This document shows, piece by piece, positions 28,140 through 36,909 of a stretch of DNA of 64,000 bases (the stretch's first letter is position 1; each line of letters opens with the position of its first letter). The DNA lies in the NCBI RefSeq assembly GCF_037023745.1, contig NZ_CP146101.1, positions 4,084,001 to 4,148,000 on the forward strand, in the 5' to 3' direction. The notes beneath the pieces were generated by a model. The model worked only from the letters and a program-made list of their open reading frames with translations. It searched no databases and had not been told where the DNA came from. The stretch comes from Streptomyces sp. SCSIO 30461. GTDB lineage: Bacteria; Actinomycetota; Actinomycetes; Streptomycetales; Streptomycetaceae. The position numbers and the translations under genes are program-made.

Positions 28140-28300
28140 CCGAACGGAGGACTCCCGGACCTCAGTCATGGCCCGCTCACCCCCTTCTGCAGCCGTGAGG
28201 CTGATGCGAAGACCTTCTGCTTCACCGAGCCAGCCCTCACGTTCGGCTTCGTCGATGCGGCCGTACAGGTTGTTCCGAATCTCTTCGAGTCGAGGCCGTT
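28140..28300 (-). pseudogene. C-terminal scrap of an integrase-like protein
   Basis: Reading leftward from the IS boundary, the frame gives LEEIRNNLYGRIDEAEREGWLGEAEGLRISLTAAE. This resembles the C-terminal helix region of a common Streptomyces recombinase/integrase-type protein (usually EIRDNL.ARIAEAEREGWLGEVEGLQVSL). Only about 40 residues survive. The rest appears to have been removed where the adjacent IS5-type element lies. The family name is from memory. Confidence 0.4.
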
Positions 28301-29172
28301 CAGTGAACCCTTCTCGGTAACGTCTCGTGACGGTTCGTGATCTTCGGCCAGGTGGTGCACCCGTGTTCCATCTGGAGCAGGACGAGGGCGGCTCGGGCGA
28401 TCCGGGTGATGCCGCTGGGGTCGAGGCTGACCCGGCGCAGGGCCTTGAAGGTGACCTTGAGTAGGGCGTTGGCCCGCTCGGCGACCGCGTGGACGCCTCG
28501 GATGACTGAGTTGAACGCCTGCTGCCCGTCGTCGAGTTCGCCGCCTTTGGGCTTCTTGACCGGATGGCGGAAGCCGTCGCCGGCGCTTTCGTAGCCGAGG
28601 TCGGTCAGGGTGGGAATGTCAAGGGTGGAGGCGAGCCGGTTGAGGGCGTCGACCAGGCCGTGGGTGCGGGAGCAGGTGGTGTCATGTTCGCGGCCGGGGC
28701 GGACCGGGGAGACCCAGATCGGCCAGCCGTCGGGGGCGGAGATGACCTGGACGTTGCCGCCGTGGTGCTTGTGCTTCCCGGACCACCAGAGGTCGGCGCC
28801 GTTGGGGCCGGGGGCGGCGACGCGGCCGGCACGGATGACGGTGCCGTCCAGGTTGAGATGGGTGTAGCCGGCGGACGCCGCCCGTTCCAGCGCGGTGGAC
28901 AGATCCGGGGCGTGGTCGGCGAGCACGGTCAGCCCTTCGTGCGAGTAGCGGTACGCGGTGGGAACCGAAACCCCGTTGTCCCGGGCGAGTTGGGCCAGCC
29001 GCGTCCCGTCGACGAACCACCGCAGCACCAGGACACCCTGCTTGAAGACGCCCAGAGCGCGGGTCCCGTTGCGAGTGCCGAGCCGTTCGCGGTGCTCGCG
29101 CAAGAGTCGGGCGAGAGACTCGGCGGTCTCCCTACCGACGTCGAGTGTTGCGGTATAGGTGATACTGGTCAA
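28300..29172 (-). CDS. IS5-family transposase (DDE_Tnp_4 type), intact
   Basis: A 290-residue transposase beginning MTSITYTATLDVGRETAESLARLL. Motifs of the DDE core are visible: YTHLNLDGTVIRAGR (first Asp), LTDLGYESAGDGF (second Asp) and VIRGVHAVAERANALLK (Glu). A helix-turn-helix segment (LARDNGVSVPTAYRYSHEGL) precedes the core. Length and motifs agree with full-length members common in Streptomyces, so it is probably active. I could not delimit terminal repeats by eye. It sits between an integrase scrap and a truncated VOC gene. Confidence 0.88.
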   Translation of the reverse strand: MTSITYTATLDVGRETAESLARLLREHRERLGTRNGTRALGVFKQGVLVLRWFVDGTRLAQLARDNGVSVPTAYRYSHEGLTVLADHAPDLSTALERAASAGYTHLNLDGTVIRAGRVAAPGPNGADLWWSGKHKHHGGNVQVISAPDGWPIWVSPVRPGREHDTTCSRTHGLVDALNRLASTLDIPTLTDLGYESAGDGFRHPVKKPKGGELDDGQQAFNSVIRGVHAVAERANALLKVTFKALRRVSLDPSGITRIARAALVLLQMEHGCTTWPKITNRHETLPRRVH

Positions 29173-29346
29173 CGCGTGAAGCCTCTGGGTTCCGGAACGT
29201 GATCTTCGCAGACCTGTTCCTACCAGGGGCTACTCGCATACCTGATGCCGGGTCAGTCCGTCTGGGCCAGTCAGGAAGATCGCGGATCTGTCGGACGGGC
29301 GATCTGGCCAATACTCTGAGCCCCGTCCGCACTATCTGGGAGAGTC

Positions 29347-29691
29347 ATGACAAGTAGGTTCACCGAGTTGGTCGTTGACTGCCGTGATCCGGAGAGGCTC
29401 GCGGCCTTCTGGTGCGAGGTCCTGGACTTCAAGGTGATCGACCGGAGCGCGGGCAGGGTCGAGATCGGTTCCTGGGTGCCGACCGTCCAGGATGTTCGGG
29501 CCCGTCAGATGCCACCCACCCTGCTGTTCATCCAGGTACCCGAGGGCAAGACCGTGAAGAACCGGCTTCACCTCGACGTCAGCCCGATCGACGGCAGCAC
29601 CGAGGACGAGGTGACCAGATTGATCGGCCTCGGCGCTACCAAGACGGATGTGGGCCAGGGCTGTATCGGCGGCCCAGGCCGCCCGGCATAA
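29347..29691 (+). pseudogene. VOC-family (glyoxalase-like) protein, truncated at the C-terminus
   Basis: A normal start (GGGAG then ATG) and a normal N-terminal module: FTELVVDCRDPERLAAFWCEVLDFKV, then PPTLLFIQVPEGKTVKNRLHLDVSP and EVTRLIGLGATKTDVGQG. Family members continue with a metal-binding ADPEGNEF-type segment. Here the sequence leaves the family after GQG (near 29,660), exactly where a 3'-truncated IS1182-type transposase arrives from the other side, and stops at 29,691. The second metal ligand is lost, so the protein is unlikely to be active. Confidence 0.75.
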
Positions 29692-30363
29692 AGCGAGGGC
29701 GTCCTGACCCAAGACCTGGGCGAGGCGGTCGCGCTTGGTCTGCGAGGACGGCATCCGCCAGCCATCCACCCGGGACCCGTACCGCTGGGCGAACCCCGCC
29801 ACATCGATCCGGCCGGCCAGCCACGACGGCGCCGCAGTCGCGAGGGCCTCCAGGGCCGCCCGCACGCTCTCCCCTGCCAGCTCAAGACGGTTCAAGTCCC
29901 GCACCGCACTGATCACATGGGTGGAATCAGTACGCTGCCTGCCTCCGTCCCCCACCAGGCCGGCGTCCTTGCAGTGCTCAAGGAGCCGGTCGAAGACCAC
30001 CCGTTCCATGCCATTGTCCGCGAGCCGGGCCCGGAACCTGGACAGCACACTCACGTCGAAACCGGTGTCCGTCAGCTCCATCCCGAGCGCGTACTTCCAG
30101 TCGATCGCCCGCACCATCATCACCGCGGCCTGCCGGTCGGTGAGGTCCTCGCAGTACTGCAGCACCGTGACCAGCGACAACACCCCCGGCGACAGCCCCG
30201 GAGCACCCCGCACCCCGAACGCCCCCGCGAACGGCTCATCAGCGAAAATCCCCGCCAGACGGTCCCGGGCCCGTATCGCCAGGCTCCCCTTCGGGAACGC
30301 CGCCCGAGCCACCCTCACCGTCTGCTCCGGGATCTCCGGCAGCCCCACCGGCCGCATCGACAC
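29660..30363 (-). pseudogene. IS1182-family transposase, 3' truncated
   Basis: GTG at 30363 has GGAGGT upstream and begins SMRPVGLPEIPEQTVRVARAAFPKGSLA, the usual N-terminus of IS1182 transposases. The order RGAPGLSPGVLSLVTVLQY, LTDRQAAVMMVRAIDWKYALGMELTD, FRARLADNGME and GGRQRTDSTHV (first catalytic Asp) follows. Similarity ends after LCRAAWA near 29,660, where the frame runs into the antisense of the VOC gene; the later catalytic residues are missing. Insertion with deletion of both 3' ends made this junction. Confidence 0.85.
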
Positions 30364-30627
30364 CCGTCCCACCTCCACGGCCGCACGGCACGAAAGCGAC
30401 CCAGAGACGATCATCACCGACCCGGCCCCACCCCCGCCACGAATTGCGCAGCAGAGTCATCGGGCAGGACAAAGCTCTTCAGATCCCTTCCGGGACTTTG
30501 CTCCTCAGGCATGGCGGGAAGCTAGCAGAACGGCTTCTGACCTGCACAAATATCGCAGTTAGTTCGGTCAACACACCCTCCGCGCCGTCGAACTCGCAGA
30601 CCTTCTTGTAGCGGATCGGGCCCGTGA

Positions 30628-31320
30628 TCAGGAGTCGCGCAGCATGCCAGGATGGTCCCGTCCGGTGAGGTCGACGGCCAGGCGCCCGCTGGTCAGGTCC
30701 GCGAAGCTGAGAGCCAGTTCCTGCCACTGCGAGCCCGCGAACGCGCGGGAGTCCACGATGTGCTGCCGCTGATCACCATGCGAAAGCACCGCCCACAGCG
30801 ACACGACAGAGTCGTGGCTGCCGTAGTCGAACCCCAGGGAGGCAATGTCCTCCCAATGCAGTTGCAGCCGGACCTTCCAACGAAATGCTCCCCCAGGACG
30901 GGGCCATTTGTCCCGGACAAGCATGCCGGACTCGTTCAGACTGAACTCGGTGTCCTTGTTGCTGCTGAGAACAGTGACAGGGCCCCGTGCCTGCCTCTCA
31001 GGCGGCGGCTCTTCCCGACGCCGGGGAGGACGCGCCTTTCCGAGCACGGTAGTCAGGAATGCGTCGTCCGACGCCGAACGCTCGTGGGAGGGGCGGATCC
31101 TGAGGTCGCGTCGCCCCGTACCAGCCGACCGGACGGCATCGCGGCGGTTGAGCACGCAGGCGCTGGTTATGAGACTCGCTCCGGCGACCATGCAGACACC
31201 ACCTACAGCCCACTTGCCGACTCCCGGCTGATCGGCCAGTAGTGCCGAGAGTCCGAAGACGAGCACCAGGACCCCGATGACCATGGAGGAGTAACGTGCC
31301 CAACTCGGCCCTTTGCCCAC
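30628..31320 (-). CDS. membrane protein, hypothetical
   Basis: A 230-residue protein with two N-terminal membrane helices (YSSMVIGVLVLVFGLSALLA and KWAVGGVCMVAGASLITSACVL). A basic linker (PPRRREEPPPERQAR) comes next, then a soluble domain of about 110 residues rich in beta-prone sequence (TEFSLNESGMLVRD, FRWKVRLQLHWEDIASLGFDYGSHDSVVSLWAVL) that looks like a PH-type fold. I do not recognise a named family. It is a single leftward gene, between IS1182 debris and a broken LuxR gene. Confidence 0.65.
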   Translation of the reverse strand: MGKGPSWARYSSMVIGVLVLVFGLSALLADQPGVGKWAVGGVCMVAGASLITSACVLNRRDAVRSAGTGRRDLRIRPSHERSASDDAFLTTVLGKARPPRRREEPPPERQARGPVTVLSSNKDTEFSLNESGMLVRDKWPRPGGAFRWKVRLQLHWEDIASLGFDYGSHDSVVSLWAVLSHGDQRQHIVDSRAFAGSQWQELALSFADLTSGRLAVDLTGRDHPGMLRDS

Positions 31321-31363
31321 GATCGCCTGCCCCTTCTCCCGATGATTCCGAAACGCCTTCTGT

Positions 31364-32037
31364 ATGGCTGACGTTCCCCAGTGCCTTCCCGATTCAAGCG
31401 CACAGCAAGAAAGACCAACGCACCGAGGTCGAGCGACGCAGGGAGTCAGCTACCGAGGACCTTGGCGTCTCCCCAGACCGGACACCCCCGAACTCCGCAT
31501 CCTGTCACCGGCGCAGCGGCCGAAGGCCGATGTGCTGCTCGTCCTCGCGGACGAGATACGCGAGTCGACGATGCGACTGCTTGAGTCACTCGCCGCGAAC
31601 TGCCGCAATCCGGGCGTAGCGATCATCCTCGTCTCGGACCAGGTGCCGGAGCCCTATGTACTGCGGGCCGTGCAGGGGGCTGCGCAGCGTGACCGAGGTC
31701 GGTGCACGGGTTCGACGTGGTGGTGGACACCATCCGGAGCGTGGCGAAGGGTGCCGCCTGCATGCCGCCGGAGTTCCAAGGCCGGCTCGTTGACAAGATC
31801 CGTTCCCTCCAGGGCGAGGTGCTCGCCCCGATCGGCATGACCCTGTCCGGGCTGATCCCGCGGGAGATCCTTGTGCTACGGCTGCTGTCGGAGGGGCTCG
31901 ACACCACGGAGATCGCCGGACGCCTCAACTACTCGGAACGCACCGTCAAGCACGTGTTCGGCGGAGTAACCAGCCGCTTCCGCCTGCGTAACCGCACCCA
32001 GCCCGTCGCCTTCGCCCTGCGCCAAGGCGTGCTGTAA
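31364..32037 (+). pseudogene. LuxR-type response regulator, frameshifted
   Basis: The first part encodes a receiver-like domain (ADVLLVLADEIRESTMRLLESLAANCRNPGVAIILVSD, VLRAVQG). Near 31,690 the frame is lost. From about 31,715 a second frame gives VVDTIRSVAKGAACMPPEFQGRL, the linker SLQGEVLAPIGMTLSGL, and the helix-turn-helix REILVLRLLSEGLDTTEIAG...YSERTVKHV with the usual tail RNRTQPVAFALRQGVL. In Streptomyces homologues these are one protein. At least one, perhaps two, shifts lie between 31,680 and 31,715. A perfect terminator hairpin follows the stop. Confidence 0.75.
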
Positions 32038-32064
32038 CGGCTTCTCCGCCCTCTGCTCGGTCGT

Positions 32065-32087
32065 CCTGCCCGGATCGTCCGGGCAGG
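32065..32087 (+). terminator. hairpin downstream of the LuxR relic
   Basis: A 9-bp perfect stem (CCTGCCCGG / CCGGGCAGG) with the five-base loop ATCGT, 25 bases after the stop codon. No U tract follows, as is common in Streptomyces terminators. Confidence 0.7.
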
Positions 32088-32711
32088 GCGGTGCGACGGA
32101 CAACAGCCGGCGTGACAAGACAACCTGAGCAAGTAGCACCCACTCGTGCCGATGGGTCGGCCACACCAAGGTCCCGCATCGGTGACCCAGCTGCGCGCGG
32201 GAGGCACTCGGGTGTTCGGCACCGCGGCGACCGGGCAGACGGCATGGTACGGAGCGGCATGCGCTGCAGCACCGATGCGGTATCCGAGGGAGGACGGCCG
32301 CACCTGGCGGGCCCACCACGAGCAACTGCGCGTGGGATGCCGGCGTGAACGAGCGGCGAGGGGATGGCTTCATTCTTCCCCGCGCTCTCCATGATGGACG
32401 TCCCCTGGGGCTGAACCCCCGATCCCGGATTCCGTCAGAGCGCAACAAGCCCACGTCGCAAGGATCAAACGCCGGGTGCCTCTTGTTCATCGCCCCAGCC
32501 GGACGCCGGGCAAGGGTGACGGAGCAACCGTCGCTGGCGCAGATGCGGATTCCCATTGATGATGATGCACCAGAAGAGCCGCAGGTGGGTCAGCTGCAGC
32601 CTCAGCAGGGAGACCCCCCGACGGCTTCGATTCGACCGGGAACACGCTTCACCACCACACGTCAGCCGCAAGGCCGAACGCCGGCTTCTGATCGTCTAGG
32701 AGAGAACGTCT
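32088..32711. other. intergenic region, no supported gene
   Basis: About 620 bases with open frames on both strands but no recognisable protein or ribosome site. It must include the promoter of the P450 gene at 32,712. Confidence 0.4.
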
Positions 32712-34055
32712 GTGTCACTGACAGCCATACCCGTTGCCAAGGGGCGCGTCCCGGGCCTCGGCCACCTGCCGCGACTGCTGCGCGATCCCCTGGGGGCTCT
32801 GAGATCCCTCCACACCGAGGGGCCTGTCCTCCGTCTTCAGGTCGCCACCATGCCTGTGGTCCTGGTAACGAGCCCCGAAGCCGTTCACGAAGTGCTGGTC
32901 AACGGCAAGGCCTTCAACAAAGGCCGCATGTTCGACCGGGTCCGCTCCTTCTCCGGCAACGGACTGGCCAGCTCAGACGGCGCCTACCACCGACGGCAGC
33001 GGCGGCTGATCCAACCCATGTTCTACAAGGAGCGCTTGGCGGGCTATGCCGAGACAATTGGCAAGCAGGCACGCGCGCTCGCTGACTCATGGAGCGACGG
33101 GCAGGTCATCGACGCTCATGATGTGATGGGCTCTTACGCCATCGGCGTCTTGACGAAGACGCTCTTCGGTGCCGATATCGGTGCTCCGGCGATCCGGGCT
33201 GTCCAAGAGGATGTTCCCCTCCTCAACAGCTACCTGCTGCGCAGAGCGATCGCCCCGGAGTCTTTCGACAGGTTCCCGATCTGGAAGGCGTTCGACCAGG
33301 CCTCGGCGCGCATGCGAGCCGTATTCGACGATGCCATCGCCGCTACCCGGGCATCCGAACCAGAGGCCCGCGGCGACCTGCTGTCCTTGCTGCTCTCCGC
33401 ACGTGACGAGACCGGCGCGAGTCTCACTGACCAGGAAGTACGCGATGAACTGACGACGATGCTCTTCGCCGGGTCCGAGACCGTCGTGTCAACCCTCGCC
33501 TGGACGCTGTACTACCTTGGCCGGCACCCTGAGGTGGAGCAGGAACTGCTGGCCGAGATCGATGAGGTGATCGGCGACCGCCAGATCACCTTCGCCGACG
33601 TGCCACGCCTGCCGAGCGTCGGCCGCGTCCTGGACGAGGTCATCCGCCTTCACGGGGTGGTCGCGACGATGCGACGTACCACCGAGGAAGTCACCATCGG
33701 CGGCTACACCATCCCAGCGGACACGGAGGTTCTCCTCAGCTTCTACGCACTCCACCGGCGTCCCGACCTGTACCCGGATCCGAACCGATTCGACCCCGGC
33801 CGATGGCTCCCCGAGGAGACGGCAGCACGACCGCGGCAGCATGTCGTCCCCCTGGGCGCAGGCGCCCACAAGTGCATTGGTGACAAGTTTGCGTGGATGG
33901 AAGCCACGATCACCCTGGCGACGATCCTGCCCCGATGGCAGCTCCGTTCGGTCCCCGGCAGCAAGCCTCCGAAGGAGGCGGTCGCCGCCGTGGCACACCC
34001 CGTACGTGTCCCCATGGTCATCCGTCAACGCCAGGATCGTGGGCGATCGCAATGA
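32712..34055 (+). CDS. cytochrome P450, terpene-oxygenase-like
   Basis: A 447-residue P450 with all key motifs: I-helix FAGSETVVSTL, ExxR in LDEVIRLHG, the PxRFDPGRW-like PNRFDPGRWLPEE, and the heme loop PLGAGAHKCIGDKFAWMEA (Cys near residue 387). The K-helix/heme pattern and N-terminus (PVAKGRVPGLGHLPRLLRDPLGAL) resemble the CYP183/PtlI and related terpene oxygenases of Streptomyces. GTG at 32712 is preceded by AGGAGA. No terpene cyclase gene is in the window, so the substrate is unknown. It has a normal, intact reading frame and stands alone. Confidence 0.9.
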   Translation: MSLTAIPVAKGRVPGLGHLPRLLRDPLGALRSLHTEGPVLRLQVATMPVVLVTSPEAVHEVLVNGKAFNKGRMFDRVRSFSGNGLASSDGAYHRRQRRLIQPMFYKERLAGYAETIGKQARALADSWSDGQVIDAHDVMGSYAIGVLTKTLFGADIGAPAIRAVQEDVPLLNSYLLRRAIAPESFDRFPIWKAFDQASARMRAVFDDAIAATRASEPEARGDLLSLLLSARDETGASLTDQEVRDELTTMLFAGSETVVSTLAWTLYYLGRHPEVEQELLAEIDEVIGDRQITFADVPRLPSVGRVLDEVIRLHGVVATMRRTTEEVTIGGYTIPADTEVLLSFYALHRRPDLYPDPNRFDPGRWLPEETAARPRQHVVPLGAGAHKCIGDKFAWMEATITLATILPRWQLRSVPGSKPPKEAVAAVAHPVRVPMVIRQRQDRGRSQ

Positions 34056-34173
34056 CCATGTGAGCCGCCCGTCGCCCTGCTCACCTCTGGTGCGGTGCGG
34101 TGAAGGCTGTCCACGGTGATACGGCCGGTTCCCGCCGCCCTGTGCTACCGGTGGGCGGGAACCGGCTGGTCTG

Positions 34174-34485
34174 TCAGAGCGCCCTGAGGTAGTACATGGT
34201 GCGGACCCCGCTGGGTGAGCAGGCCAGGGTGTTCTGCGCGCCGGTGAAGGTGAAGCCGGGCATCGTGGTGCACGCCCACATGCCGTCTGCGGGGAGTTGC
34301 ACGTAGTACATGGTGCGGACCCCGCTAGGGGAGCAGGCCAGGCTGCTCTGAGTACCGGTGAACGTGTGGCCGGGCGGTACCGTGCACGACCAGAACCCGG
34401 CAGCCGGTGCCTCGGCCCTGGGCGATGCGGACGCAGTGTCAGCTGCCGCCGACGCTGTGGTGGGGGCGAGGGCGGCACCCAGCAT
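34174..34485 (-). CDS. secreted protein with two tandem 37-residue Cys repeats
   Basis: From ATG 34485 the protein is 103 residues and ends with two near-identical units: FWSCTVPPGHTFTGTQSSLAC... and MWACTTMPGFTFTGAQNTLAC..., each followed by SPSGVRTMYY. Each unit has two Cys, suggesting a disulfide-closed module; the repeat is also clear in the DNA. Upstream in the same frame lies ARRGTRTRPLLLGVGSAVVM joined to LGAALAPTTASAAA, a classical signal peptide, but without an ATG, GTG or TTG. In another frame a GTG (VSKLNRREGERALAP) stops after 19 codons, so a one-base indel near 34,515 may hide the true start. Function unknown; exported. Confidence 0.65.
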   Translation of the reverse strand: MLGAALAPTTASAAADTASASPRAEAPAAGFWSCTVPPGHTFTGTQSSLACSPSGVRTMYYVQLPADGMWACTTMPGFTFTGAQNTLACSPSGVRTMYYLRAL

Positions 34486-34594
34486 GACGACGGCGGATCC
34501 TACGCCGAGCAGCAGGGGGCGAGTGCGCGTTCCCCTTCGCGCCGGTTCAGCTTGCTCACCGCTAAGGGCTGTCCGCAGGACTCATCGAACAGAG

Positions 34595-34632
34595 GCCTCC
34601 TGGCGCCCCAATGTCCTCGACCGCCAGGAGGC
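34595..34632. other. inverted repeat (11-bp stem)
   Basis: GCCTCCTGGCG at 34,595-34,605 is repeated in reverse complement at 34,622-34,632 with a 16-base loop. It lies upstream of the leftward repeat-protein gene and downstream of no rightward gene, so it is more likely an operator or RNA element than a terminator. A single copy of CTAAGGGCTGTCC, the end sequence of the MITE found at 37,787, stands just beside it at 34,562. Confidence 0.4.
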
Positions 34633-34803
34633 TTGACGTCATATCCGGACTGGTACGGACAGAGATATGCTGCGCTGGGCTTCCGAACATGTGCTTCATG
34701 AAGCGGATGCTCAGGGCTGCTGCGCGCGGCATGCAATGACGATCATGAGTGCCCTGTCCGGCCTTCGTGACGGACGCACTCGCCATCTCCGGAGGCGACC
34801 GAC

Positions 34804-36213
34804 TTGACCCCCCACCACCCCTCAACGATGCCTGACGGGGCCGCGCCGCCTCCCGGCTGCCCGGCCCACGGCGGTCGGAACGGCCTACAGCGCCTCGCGG
34901 AGATCACCGACCCTGCGGGAACGTACGAGAACCTGCGTCGCCAGTACGGCGCGGTGGCGCCTGTGCTGCTGCATGGTGACCTCCCCGCCTGGCTGGTGCT
35001 CGGGTACCGCGAGAATCTCGACGTCATGCGGACCCCCAGGCTGTATGCCCGCGACTCCCGTCATTGGAGCGCGTTCCAAGAGGGCCGCGTGCCGATGGAC
35101 TCTCCCCTCGTTCCCATGGTCGGCTGGCAGCCGATGTGCGCCTTCGTCGACGGTGCAGAGCACGCCCGACTGCGAAGCGCCGTGGTGGACAGCCTCGATG
35201 CGATCAGCCGACACGGTATGCGACGGTACGTCAAGTACTTCACCCAGCAGCTCGTCGCGCGCTTCTCGGAATCCGGAAGGGCAGACCTCGTCAGCGACTT
35301 CGTCGAACGCCTGCCCATGCTGGTCGTCAGCCGGATCATCGGCATGAGCCCGGACAAGGGTCCGCTGCTCGTCGAACCGACGCTCGACCTGATCCGGGGC
35401 AGCGACACCGCGCCGGCGAGCAACCGTCTCGTCACCCGGGTGCTTGAGGACTTGGTCGCGTACAAGGCCAACTCGCCCGGTGAAATGGACCTGGCCACCC
35501 GCATCCTCGGTCACGAGTCCGCGCTCAACCACACAGAGGTGGTCGAACATCTGCGGCTGATCCTCGTCGCCGCACATCAGAACACGGTGAACCTGCTCAC
35601 CCAGACGCTGCGATTGATGCTGACCGACAGCAGCTTCCGCGGACGGCTCAACGGCGGCTACATGACGCTGCCGGAGGCACTCGACCAGGTGATGTGGGAC
35701 AACCCCAGCCTCAATGTGCTCCCGGGCCGCTGGGCCTTGGCCGACCACACGCTTGCGGGGCAGCAGATCAAGAGGGGTGACATGCTCCTGATGGGCATCG
35801 CTGCAGCCCATATTGATCCTGAACAGCGCCCGGACCTTTCCGTTTCGATGGCCGGCAATCGCGCGCACCTGGCGCTGGGCAGCGGTCCTCATGCTTGCCC
35901 TGGTGGGGACATCGGCCGTGCGATCGCCGACACGGGCATCGAGGTGCTGATGGAGTTGCTGCCCGACATACGGCTGGCGGTGCCGAACTCCGAGATCCGC
36001 ATCACGTCCGACTGGATGACCTCCCGGCCCGCCGCTCTTCCGGTCGAGTTCACTCCGCGGAGGTCTGACAGCATCTCACCTCGGCGGCAGCACTCTCAGG
36101 CGACCAGGCCTCTTCCCGCCACCAGAGAGAGCGCCGAACCCCCGGCCATCCCGTCGCCGCGCCCACCGAAGAGGTGGCGCAGGCTGAATTCGCACTCACG
36201 CCCGACAGCCTGA
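34804..36213 (+). CDS. cytochrome P450, CYP157-like, lacking ExxR
   Basis: A 469-residue P450-fold protein. The heme loop is LALGSGPHACPGGDIGRAIA (Cys near residue 364). In place of ExxR it reads ALDQVMWDNPSLNVLPGRWA. Loss of ExxR with a DQxxW/EQxxW motif is known for the Streptomyces CYP157 family. The I-helix also lacks the usual AGxxTT (LILVAAHQNTVNLLTQ). The start is TTG at 34804 with GGAGGCGA close by. CYP157 genes often belong to conservon operons with a CYP154; no conservon genes are seen here. The C-terminal 50 residues are Pro/Ser/Arg-rich and unusual, which may mean the stop of the original gene was lost. Confidence 0.88.
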   Translation: MTPHHPSTMPDGAAPPPGCPAHGGRNGLQRLAEITDPAGTYENLRRQYGAVAPVLLHGDLPAWLVLGYRENLDVMRTPRLYARDSRHWSAFQEGRVPMDSPLVPMVGWQPMCAFVDGAEHARLRSAVVDSLDAISRHGMRRYVKYFTQQLVARFSESGRADLVSDFVERLPMLVVSRIIGMSPDKGPLLVEPTLDLIRGSDTAPASNRLVTRVLEDLVAYKANSPGEMDLATRILGHESALNHTEVVEHLRLILVAAHQNTVNLLTQTLRLMLTDSSFRGRLNGGYMTLPEALDQVMWDNPSLNVLPGRWALADHTLAGQQIKRGDMLLMGIAAAHIDPEQRPDLSVSMAGNRAHLALGSGPHACPGGDIGRAIADTGIEVLMELLPDIRLAVPNSEIRITSDWMTSRPAALPVEFTPRRSDSISPRRQHSQATRPLPATRESAEPPAIPSPRPPKRWRRLNSHSRPTA

Positions 36214-36501
36214 CTCTGCGGAGGAGACATGGCTGTTCGCGTGAACTGCGTCCTGGGGCTGCCGTCGCAGGCAGAGCGACTGCCTTCGTTCACATGGTGC
36301 TCAGGCGGCTCGTGATCAACCTGCCGTGGGCCCCCGACTTCCTCGGGGGCCCAAAGACCGACCGTCATGTCCTCGAAGCCAGGACTGGGTACCTGCTCCG
36401 GCTGGTCGCTCTCACGCAGACGCAGCTGAGTGCGAGGATTTGCGGGTGCTGAAGTGCGAGATCGGCGGTCGTCGGGATCGCGGTCGCTGCCTCATGGGTG
36501 G

Positions 36502-36786
36502 TCAGCGCAGAATGTCGGCCCAGTGCGCCAGGATCGCGGGGAACTCCTCGGGACCCACCCAGGCCCGGAACAACTGGGCTGCGGAGCAGCGGTTCTCCGG
36601 GTAACCGAAGTAGGCGCCGACGATCGCGTGGTCGTGTATGAGAGCGCCCTCTTGCACCCTGAACTGCTCCTTCCGTACGCACACGTACCCCTGACGGGGA
36701 ATCAGGCATACATGCCTTTGGGCTCGATGTCTCCAAGTTCTCCGTTTGCGTTCATGGCTCGGACCCTGGACCGGGCCTACTGCCAC
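36502..36786 (-). CDS. small hypothetical protein, possibly frameshifted start
   Basis: The C-terminal 55 residues (FRVQEGALIHDHAIVGAYFGYPENRCSAAQLFRAWVGPEEFPAILAHWADILR) look like a real globular domain, but I do not recognise it. The N-terminal part in this frame is basic and unlikely. In another frame, an ATG near 36,755 gives MNANGELGDIEPKGMYA before a stop, and joining the two near 36,705 would make a sensible 80-residue protein. A one-base indel there is therefore likely. Codon usage in the second half is typical. Confidence 0.4.
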   Translation of the reverse strand: MAVGPVQGPSHERKRRTWRHRAQRHVCLIPRQGYVCVRKEQFRVQEGALIHDHAIVGAYFGYPENRCSAAQLFRAWVGPEEFPAILAHWADILR

Positions 36787-36909
36787 TGGAGCACGTTGGT
36801 GTGATCCAGCCAGACGGAGGCCTCAATCAGCCCGCGTCCGCAGCGCGGGCGCGGGATTCGGCACGAGGCGGGAGAACAGCTGCGAACGGCGGGTGTTAGC
36901 TTCTATCCC

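Noticed and set aside
31876..32556. A 226-codon leftward frame between LuxR relic and P450
   Set aside because: Starts antisense to the HTH domain, no ribosome site or motif; treated as chance.
32712..36213. A terpene or conservon operon formed by the two P450 genes
   Set aside because: No terpene cyclase or conservon genes are present and the P450 genes are separated by a leftward gene.
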